The notes below the pieces were generated by a model. It searched no databases and was not told the DNA's origin. It saw only the letters and a list, made by a program, of their open reading frames with translations. Position numbers and translations under genes: made by a program. A stretch of DNA of 64,000 nt from Symbiodinium microadriaticum (lineage: Eukaryota > Sar > Dinophyceae > Suessiales > Symbiodiniaceae): the NCBI GenBank assembly GCA_001939145.1, contig LSRX01000666.1:195006-259005 (forward strand), written 5' to 3'. Below are positions 38,378-48,700 of this stretch, piece by piece; positions within the stretch are counted from its first letter, which is position 1, and each line of letters begins with the position of its first letter.

Positions 38378-39733
38378 GAGGAGGAGGAGGAGGAGGAGGA
38401 GCAGCATGCACGAAAAGTGCGAGAAGGTCGAAAAGTGCGAAAACACAGACTAAGCGCAAGAAACACGAAAAGCCAAAAGCGCATACGACGCAAAAGATGN
38501 AGGAGTAGGAGTAGGAGTAGGAGTAGGAGTAGGAGTAGGAGTAGGAGTAGGAGTAGGAGTAGGAGTAGGAGTAGGAGTAGGAGTAGGAGCAGCATGCACG
38601 AAAAGTGCGAGAAGGTCGAAAAGTGCGAAAACACAGACTAAGCGCAAGAAACACGAAAAGCCAAAAGCGCATACGACGCAAAAGATGCGTAACTTGTGTT
38701 GCGTTCACCTCTCGCGTGTCATGTTTTCTCGACTTTTCGTTTGAGTCGACTGTTCGTGTGTTTCGACTCATCCATCGTGTTCTCATAGTTATTAGGCGCT
38801 TCGCGCAGACTCCGACTAAGGAGAGACCGAGGACCGTCTTGGATATTCATCGATCTGTGGGAGTATCCGTTACAGGATCCATCCGTTTGCACAATCCTGC
38901 AAGCGTGCACCGACTGCTAGGAGCTCAAAAGCTGGCTGGGGCCAGGCCCTCCAAAGTCTCTCTGGCCTCGTTGACAGCCCAAGGAAGCTGATTGAAGTCG
39001 AGGCAAACCTGAAAGAGTTCTCCACAATTGCACAGAGTGGCTTGGGCAATTGAACCCCTGAGGCTGCTTCGTAGTTCCATTTGGTGCAGGATCGAGTGAT
39101 TTCAGTCGCAGGACACTCCTGCGTGCCAAGCTTCAACTGTCACCGTGGACTATGGCTATCAGCCAGACAAGCCATGCAAGGACAACCTTTTCCTGCTTCT
39201 GGCGGGTCAGCAGTCAGCTGTCCTATGCTTACAGAAGCAATAAGATCCTACGACGTGCACAGGCACGAAAAGCTACTTCACACTACAATCAAGATGCGGC
39301 AAAACCGCTTGTCAATTTCCTGCTGGCAGAGACTGTCTGTCGGCAACACCCCACGAAAAGCTCCGCGCACGCCAAGAAATGAAGACCGTCGTCACGAGGT
39401 CTGCCTCTTAGACGGCTCTAGGTGGTTGATGCGATGGTGCCAGCCTCGTCAACGACGTGTTCTTCGCGATAGAAACAAAGTCTTACTGACCTTGGACTGG
39501 CATTTGGGCCGCGGCCGGATGCCCGCAACGGGCACATTGGCAGGCGAAAACCCAAAGGCAGCTTGCTGCGGTGGAGAGAAGATCCGCTGCGGTAGCGAGG
39601 CCAGCTGCATGGGAAGCGGAGCCTCACCCAAGCGAATGGTCGGATGCTGGAGTCAAACCAGTAGACGGCAACAGACAAAGGAGGCAGGTTACACTCGGAG
39701 AAAAGAAGAACGGAAGACAGAGATGCCCAGCAG

Positions 39734-39773
<40 letters not shown>

Positions 39774-41387
39774 GAGAGAGAGAGCGATTTTGCGGTACAG
39801 ACAACAGCTGGATCCGAGGAATGGTGGGCATGTCTGAAACTTCACAAGGAAAATCCACACACAAGGATGCTGGACAACACTCATCCAGAATCGTGACCCC
39901 CTATATAGGGCCCTGGGCTTACACAGTGATGTTTGGTAAATGATTTGAGATTCAATAGAACATGAGTGAATTTCCGCCTTGCACGTAGCTTCCTGACTGC
40001 GTGTGCTTTGTTGCCTGAATTTCACTGGTTCCAATCGTCATGTCAGCTGCAGTTCTCGCTGAGGATTGCGAAACCCTTCTCAGAATCGGAATTCATGCAG
40101 CGGCGTGGGAGTGAATGACAAATTATGGTCATGCTTTCTGTGAGGGCGCCGGTATGGTGCAGGGGGGGAGTATGCGTTCAGCATGCGAAGTCTGCGGGCT
40201 CGAACCCCCGGCGCTGACAGGATAGGACCCTCCGCCCCTACCCCGGGTGGACCTTCGGGAGGACCCTGACCGTTGACGATCCGGGTGGTCGGACGGAATA
40301 GAGATAGGGTGGGGCGGATGCGATTCGCGCTCATGCTTTCTGTGACCAAAGCACACAAAAGGGCACGAGACAACAATCATGCACCTTTGCTTGGTGTCAT
40401 CCTTCCTACTCCTCTATACAGCCACCTACAATCCTCAAGTATGAGAATTGCGGATTTTTCTCTTCCAGTAGAACCGGAGGATCGAGAGACAAAGGACATG
40501 TTGAGGGAGGGAGAAAAGGTGGGAAGAAGGTGCACGAGGCCGCCTTGACCTCGGGAGCTTTTCCGGACGCAGTCGCACTAAAGTAAAGGATGACGACTGA
40601 CAGTTGATGCGTTTGGCCGATGCCTGCGCCGTTTTGGATGACGGGCTCTGTGATTGCCTGCAAGCGAGGAAGGCAGCAAGCTACACTGTCAGTATGAGGG
40701 ATTCGTCCAGCCTCGCCAAGGAACTATCTGTGCCTCGTCGGATCGCATCTGTCAGGGCATGCGCATAACATACCGTTCGTGCTTTCTCTCCTCTCGATGT
40801 TTGTCTTTTTTGTTCTTTTCCGTGGAACCACAAGCCAAACACCTTTTCAATATCTGTATCTTTCTTTCGCAAGGTCCAAAAACGGGAGAGCCCGTGCCTC
40901 GAATGGAAAGAAGCGGGGGTGTCCCTTTATGCCAAAGAGATCGATCAGCTGAGTCCCGACAGCCAAAAAAGCTACACTCACACAAGCAACCTAGAGACGA
41001 CATCCCCGGGTCCTGACAAAACCATGCTGGATTTGCGGGTCTAATTTGTGCTCTGTACAATCACTAACTCCACTGTGTTCGGTTCACTTATTGTCACAGC
41101 TCTGTCCTTTTGGCTTCTTGTTGTCGGTTTGTTTTTTTCAGCACGCCACGCTTTCTTCTTGTCCATCTTGGCTCGATCGTTCCTTCTTTTCGGTCCTTCC
41201 TTTGTTCTGTCCTTCCGTTCTTCCGCTCCCACCCTCCCTCTCCGCTTCCTTCCCGTTCGTTCCTTCCTTCCTTCCTTCCTTCCTTCCTCCCTCCCTTCCC
41301 TTGCCTTCCCTTCCCTCCCCTCCCTTCCCCACTTTGAGACATGCAGGTTTAGTCAACCCAAGTTTACGACACACACACACACACAGA

Positions 41388-41418
<31 letters not shown>

Positions 41419-42703
41419 GCATATAGATATGCCGGCTGACACAAATATATACATGTATATGTACATTCATGTATACACGATTGTAACATCCGATTGTACT
41501 TGTGTAGGTAAACAACTGTTATTCATATGTATATATATACTTCTACTCNGCCCCTACCCCGGGTGGACCTTCGGGAGGACCCTGACCGTTGACGATCCGG
41601 GTGGTCGGACGGAATAGAGATAGGGTGGGGCGGATGCGATTCGCGCTCATGCTTTCTGTGACCAAAGCACACAAAAGGGCACGAGACAACAATCATGCAC
41701 CTTTGCTTGGTGTCATCCTTCCTACTCCTCTATACAGCCACCTACAATCCTCAAGTATGAGAATTGCGGATTTTTCTCTTCCAGTAGAACCGGAGGATCG
41801 AGAGACAAAGGACATGTTGAGGGAGGGAGAAAAGGTGGGAAGAAGGTGCACGAGGCCGCCTTGACCTCGGGAGCTTTTCCGGACGCAGTCGCACTAAAGT
41901 AAAGGATGACGACTGACAGTTGATGCGTTTGGCCGATGCCTGCGCCGTTTTGGATGACGGGCTCTGTGATTGCCTGCAAGCGAGGAAGGCAGCAAGCTAC
42001 ACTGTCAGTATGAGGGATTCGTCCAGCCTCGCCAAGGAACTATCTGTGCCTCGTCGGATCGCATCTGTCAGGGCATGCGCATAACATACCGTTCGTGCTT
42101 TCTCTCCTCTCGATGTTTGTCTTTTTTGTTCTTTTCCGTGGAACCACAAGCCAAACACCTTTTCAATATCTGTATCTTTCTTTCGCAAGGTCCAAAAACG
42201 GGAGAGCCCGTGCCTCGAATGGAAAGAAGCGGGGGTGTCCCTTTATGCCAAAGAGATCGATCAGCTGAGTCCCGACAGCCAAAAAAGCTACACTCACACA
42301 AGCAACCTAGAGACGACATCCCCGGGTCCTGACAAAACCATGCTGGATTTGCGGGTCTAATTTGTGCTCTGTACAATCACTAACTCCACTGTGTTCGGTT
42401 CACTTATTGTCACAGCTCTGTCCTTTTGGCTTCTTGTTGTCGGTTTGTTTTTTTCAGCACGCCACGCTTTCTTCTTGTCCATCTTGGCTCGATCGTTCCT
42501 TCTTTTCGGTCCTTCCTTTGTTCTGTCCTTCCGTTCTTCCGCTCCCACCCTCCCTCTCCGCTTCCTTCCCGTTCGTTCCTTCCTTCCTTCCTTCCTTCCT
42601 TCCTCCCTCCCTTCCCTTGCCTTCCCTTCCCTCCCCTCCCTTCCCCACTTTGAGACATGCAGGTTTAGTCAACCCAAGTTTACGACACACACACACACAC
42701 AGA

Positions 42704-42734
<31 letters not shown>

Positions 42735-45700
42735 GCATATAGATATGCCGGCTGACACAAATATATACATGTATATGTACATTCATGTATACACGATTGT
42801 AACATCCGATTGTACTTGTGTAGGTAAACAACTGTTATTCATATGTATATATATACTTCTACTCCTACATACTTATACACTTATACAAACTTAGTCACCC
42901 AAAGGGGGTGGGTGCTACCCTCGGGGTAAGGCCGCAGATTTATTCGGATAAATTCCTGGGGGCTCAAGGGGTCGACGGAACAAATTTTGACGGGCTCTAG
43001 CCCTAGAGCCACCACTGACCCCTGGGTTGGTGCACCTGGATTTTATTCCGCACCCTCTCCCTTTTGTTGAAGCCCTGATGCAGCGATGTGCAATGATGGA
43101 TGCTTTCGCTAGCGACTGCAAAATCTTGAAAGATGTGGCAGGACATCATGGACATGTCTGGGCCATTTGCCCGTTTGCAGACAAGCACATGCACTGGGCA
43201 GAACTCACACTGCACCAACACCTTCCGAGAACGTCGCAATGTGTTGCTTATCTCATTTAATATAATCAATCGGATTCCCCTTGTTCGCTCCAGTTCCCCC
43301 GTTTGTTCCCGTTGGTCCGTTTGTTTGCTGCACCACGAGTCTCAGACTAAAATCCGCAGGTCCCTACCCCCTACAGACACACACCACGCCCACCCAATCG
43401 CAGCCTATGTCACGCAACTCGGGAATACAATCCAGGAAACCCTCCCAACAACTGCTTGAATACAAACCAGGACCCGAAATAATAGTCTGGGCCATAGGCC
43501 TCGATTTGGTCCAGGGAGCCCCGAACCCCTTCTTACTCATTTGTAGGTTTTATCGTTCACCTACCTGTTTATGCGCTTGTTCATGCGTCTATCTCTGCAC
43601 GAACTCTGCACCTGCAGTCTAACATTGTCTAACTATGATCACGACTCCCACGCTGTCGCTGAAGCAGATACCGCTCATGGTGACTCGCTTTGTTCGCTTG
43701 TGCCCAGTCAGAGAAACTCTGAAGGGAAATGTTGTGGCTGTTTCCTCCCTTCACGGCAGCGCCAGTCCGCAACGACTGCAGTAGCTTGTGTCTTTGCTGT
43801 GCTGTCTGCCGCAGCACAAGAGCCTGCTGAAGGAAGCTTGAGACACAAACACAGGACCGTGGCCGGCAGGCAAACCAATTCCAGCCTCCCTGCCCGCTTT
43901 TGCGCCCGGACCAATGCCCTTCGCATAATGAACTGCTGCTGTCTGTAGACTTGGTTGTGATGCTTGCTTGGGGCCCGGCGCTTCTTTTCCACGCACAAGT
44001 TGTGCGCAGCACTCAACCAGTATAGCCGCCGCAGCTCGCGCGTGCTCCAGTGGGGTCTGGCTGTGAAGCATTTTCCTAAGAACAATGCTGAGACAAGATC
44101 CGGGGCCTGCGGGGCTGCTTTTCACACCTTAAAATCCTGCAAACCAGCAACGATCCGGCGGACGCCGCATCGTCTGTTGCACGAAGTCACAAGGAAGTGC
44201 GACATTGCGTGCGTACTCAAAAATGTGGCAAAGTCTGCGACGGTTGGTCTCGCTTACCTGAATCCCGCATAGTAGGTTTCGCAACAGTTGCTCAATAATT
44301 TCGGGAATGCCAGCGGTACCCAAGCAAACTGCTTATGAGCTGACACCCCGAGTGCCGGCGTGGGAAAACAAGGCTACTGCGTTTTGGGGGAAAGAGTTGT
44401 GGCCGCAGGTGTCAGACGTAACTTGGGAATGTGAACCTGGCAGAGGTACGCGAGACTTTGCTAGAACCTTCCGCACCAAGCATGGAGGCGTGCATGTGAT
44501 ACGTCACACACGCCGGCACCTGCCGACATTCAGTGCTTCACCTTTTCACCCCTCCGCAGCATCATGAACCTGCCAAGAGGCGCACGCAGCCGAGAATGCT
44601 TCGAGACGCCTTGTCGTACACATTGCCACGCATCGGCCGAGCCACTTGGTCCAGACCCATCTGGAACTGCGCACCCGTGGTCAGATCCGTGCGGGCATCG
44701 TATCTGGAGTCTTGTTCCGAGATTCATCTTCGCGAGCGGCGGTACACCCCCCTATAATACCGGTGCCCGACAACATCCTCCAGCCACGCCGCTACGAGTA
44801 TTTCCTGCTTATACGTGCATTAATGTGCATGTTCTTACTTTTATATATTGCATTCACATGCATTCACCCTTATATTTGTAATTATGTATTCACTTATGTA
44901 TGTACTTGTTTGTGTAGTTTTTCATATGTCTAATTCTATTTTGTGATTGTTGTATACTTGCAGTTATAGTTAGGTTGAACTTTGCTTAGTGTTTGTGTAA
45001 ACATGTCTATTTCTCTGATGGCTTATGCGCTTGTTTATTTGCTTCTCTGTTTACAAACTCAGGCCATGCTCCCCTTATACAGTTCGAGATGGAACTGGTT
45101 TCTGTGTCGGGTTCAGGTGCTCGATCCTCTACTGAAACAACTTGGAGCATGCATTTTCAACTCATGGCACCTTTCCGACTTCGTGAGGATGTCCTTCGAG
45201 CTCCAACTCCTGGCGGCTGTCGCACGCATCCCCCGAAGGAACGATGCTGTCCTAATTGATGGAAGCCCAGGACTTCTCAAGAGATGCCACAACAGGGCAG
45301 CATCTTTCCAGCAGAACGTTCAATGATGTTCTTCATGCTACTCGAACAGACGCACATGTCTGCCCTGACATCAAGTTCAATGGCACCAAGCTGATGTCAG
45401 GATGTTGCACTTCACCGCCTTCATGCGGCCGTGTCAAGCTGTTGTCCAGGGACGACCGGAACTTGCATCCCAAACAAGCACAAGAACTTGCGGTGCTGCT
45501 GCACCTCTTCTCGAACACTCCGAATACCCAAAACCCTTGAACCACATACCCAAACTCGACCAGTCCGCACTGGGCAGCCCGCTAGCCATCCATTCCGACC
45601 ATCCCTGATCTTGCTCGTGTGACCCGGCAACGAAGTGTCACAACGAACATCGCAAAAGTGCACAAGTCAGTCCACCAAAAAGGCTGGATTTCTATCGCCA

Positions 45701-48700
45701 CGACATCTCAATAAAGCACAGCTCGCACAGAGATGCTGATCGTGTCCTGTCATGTGCTCCTCCTCAGAAAGGTCCTGCTCAAGACGCAAAGAGGCACGAC
45801 TTTAAGTCGGAACACATCGAGCTGAGACCGCATGTGCCTGATAGTCAATGATGCAAAACGCCAGGCAAAAGAGCGTGAGGATGACCAATGCCAGGAGAAT
45901 CCCGTACGGCACTAACCTGCTATCGCGTTTGCATGGACAAACAACATGCAATGTCCCGGAAGAATGATCTGTCGCAGCTAGATTTATGTGCTCTGGCTGT
46001 GTCTCGCGAGCTCGGCATCTAGGAACGGCAGTTCTAAGATTGACCATTTGGGACTCGCTTCACTTGCAGCTTCGCATGTTGCAAACCGATGGATGCATGC
46101 CTTTTCCTTGCGCGGCGCGGTGCTTTGCCCAAGCATGACTTCCGAGTGCCAGCTTGACGGCAAAAGCCCGACACGAAGGAAATCTAGCGTTACCGGAGCA
46201 CAAAACGAAGCTTACATCATCAGAGTAATCAGCTTGTCAATCATGCATCTGAATCCCTCCCTTCCCTTCCCCGCTTGTGCGATTGCACGCGATAACATCA
46301 ATTGTGGTCTTCGGCCGCTGCCGTAAAGCTTCGAGTTATCTTCCGAATTTCGTGAGGCTGAACCCCGCACCGCCCCCCCTCTTGTTGTATTTTGTCCAGG
46401 CCAGAACGATCTGGTGCCGTGAAGGCAAGACGAGATCCGGAGCAGGATGCGATGACACCAGGTGCGGGAGTTCGAAGAAGGAAACTCCAGCAGATCGAGA
46501 GATTGTATGAGGCATCACGAAGGCAAACCCGCCGCACAATGCACACTTCTGTTCCAGACCATCCATCACAGGAGTTGCGTTTCCCTGACGAGAAGGAAAA
46601 GGCAGAGTACTGCTTTTGCCGCCTCCACGCGGCATACTCCCCCAAAAGATCTGGATGGTCCTTGCCTCAGAATCACCAGGCGAATCGCCCCTGACGAAAC
46701 CGGTGTACACGAGCAACTGAGCTGTGCGCGCAAAGCAGCGCGAAACTCCGGCTGGCTTCGGGGTGGACCTGAATCTGCTCGCTGCTACTATGAGCCCAAG
46801 GCGTAAGAGTGTAAGTTCAGTGTCAGTGCTTCTCAAGCAGCCCAGATGCATAGGTGCTGGATGTACTCGCCCGCCAGAATTCTTCTGGCATACTCACTGG
46901 TCTTGCTGGCACCACCCTCGAGCGTCAAGGGATACTGCACAGAACTATACCTGCCAGAATTGCATGGCAACGGAGAAGCTGGCAAACAAGACACTCGTTG
47001 ATGCACAGGGCACGTGGGGTCTTCGACTCGGCATCCGTCTTCCCCGTACCTCGTAAACCGACCCAATGTGATGGATGGGAGCGCTCGAAAATTCTGCACA
47101 TGCGCACTGCCAGTACTGACAGAGAATGTCTGAATAGCACACGTTCCTCTGGCACAGGCAGGGGAACTATACATCGGACACGAACTTTCACTCTACAGGG
47201 ACCGCAAGCAGCCTGCATCTTTCGATGTTCGTGCTCTGGTCATCACTGTCCAGCTTTCCGATTGGGCGGAGACCATGCACTTCAATACCACTCATCTGCT
47301 TCATGACCTTCAGATAGTCAAAGGGTACGTGGCCAAGCAGTCATGCAAGGAATTGCTTTGCGGAGCTTGGCTTTTGGCACGAATGCTGCCGTGCTGGATC
47401 CGCTGCCTTGATGCTCTATTGCCACAAAGCAACATTGCAATGCCGCGAAAATGCTGAGCTCACAACCCTCCCGAAAACTGGACCGCGTTGTACCCGTTGC
47501 GGCTTTCGCAGTGGTGACCCTGTGGCAGCATGGCCCCGGTCCACTTGCTGGACGACTGAGGGGATAGGTGTAAAGGTTGTGACGCAACTGTTTCGCGCCC
47601 TCTTCCAAGTATCAGGTGCTAAGGGCAAAGATGCTGCAGTAGACAAAACCATCTCTGTGTGACTTGTAATCAAGACAACTCCCAGTTTCCAAGCTCTTAC
47701 GTACCACCCACGGACCGCTCGAGCTATTCCCTGAATGCTCTGACTTGTGTGCCTGCCTAGTCCAAGGATCTTCTCAAGAGCAACACTAGAGTCACAAGAG
47801 CATGCCGCCTGGCCCTGCCAACAGCCACCGTTCATCTGACCAGGATTGAACTGCCACACTGAGCACCTCTGCAAAGCAGAAATCAGGAGCAAACGGAAGG
47901 TGGAACTTCGGATACTTGGATGCAACACAAACGAACATCCTCAGACCGAAAGCCACAGGAGCATGTCGGTTATAGGCCTGGGCTTGTGACATACCCGGGT
48001 TTGAACCTATTGCAGCAGCCAGATAATTGTGGGTGCTTTCATCAGAAGGAGTCTGTAGCATCTCGAACGGATAACCTTCTAGTCCAACGGTTCTCTACTT
48101 TGTAGTCTGCCCCTTCTTTGCGAAGACGATAGAGTTCTGTGATACATAGCTCGTCTTTAATCTGCTTTCCTGGAGGTAGCCAGTATCAGTAGCATCAGTA
48201 TGCATTTATGGGTTCAAAGTTTGGCTCGATTCGCTGGAACCATAGCTCTGCATTGTCCCCTCCTCCCAGCACAGCCCACCAAAGTGCTTCGTACTGATTC
48301 TGGCTGACGTCATGCTTTCTTGTACCGGAAAAGCGCATCAATGACAAATGCAGTGATGACGGTACGCAGTAAGGTCCATGATTACGGTCAGGGAAGAGTC
48401 TGTGCAGTTGCACAGCCTTCATTCTGCCTAGGAGGTTTAAGGAGCCAATGGCGATTTTCCAGTAGTTGTAGTGTGCATGGCATTGCGCGTGTCCGAGTTG
48501 AGAGATTTGGCTACGACAGGACTCTCCATGCTCTGCAGTGTTACAGCAATCAAACACCATATTGCTTTGAATGTCTGCCGTGGATTCCACAAGCCGTTCC
48601 AACTTCACCCGCAGGAAGCGTCCGACGTAAACGAAAACTAGGTCCGACCAATGCGTATTATCCGCGAGAAATGTCATCTTCACTCAAAAAGGACGTGAGA

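Noticed and set aside
37863..38786. 307-codon and 250-codon frames with serine, tyrosine or threonine runs
   Set aside because: They are translations of trinucleotide and hexanucleotide repeats across a contig join.
40144..40215. Possible functional tRNA gene (anticodon region TTC)
   Set aside because: Acceptor and anticodon stems can be drawn, but T33 is replaced by G, the T-stem has mismatches and the element has a body plus target duplication, so it is the head of a SINE.
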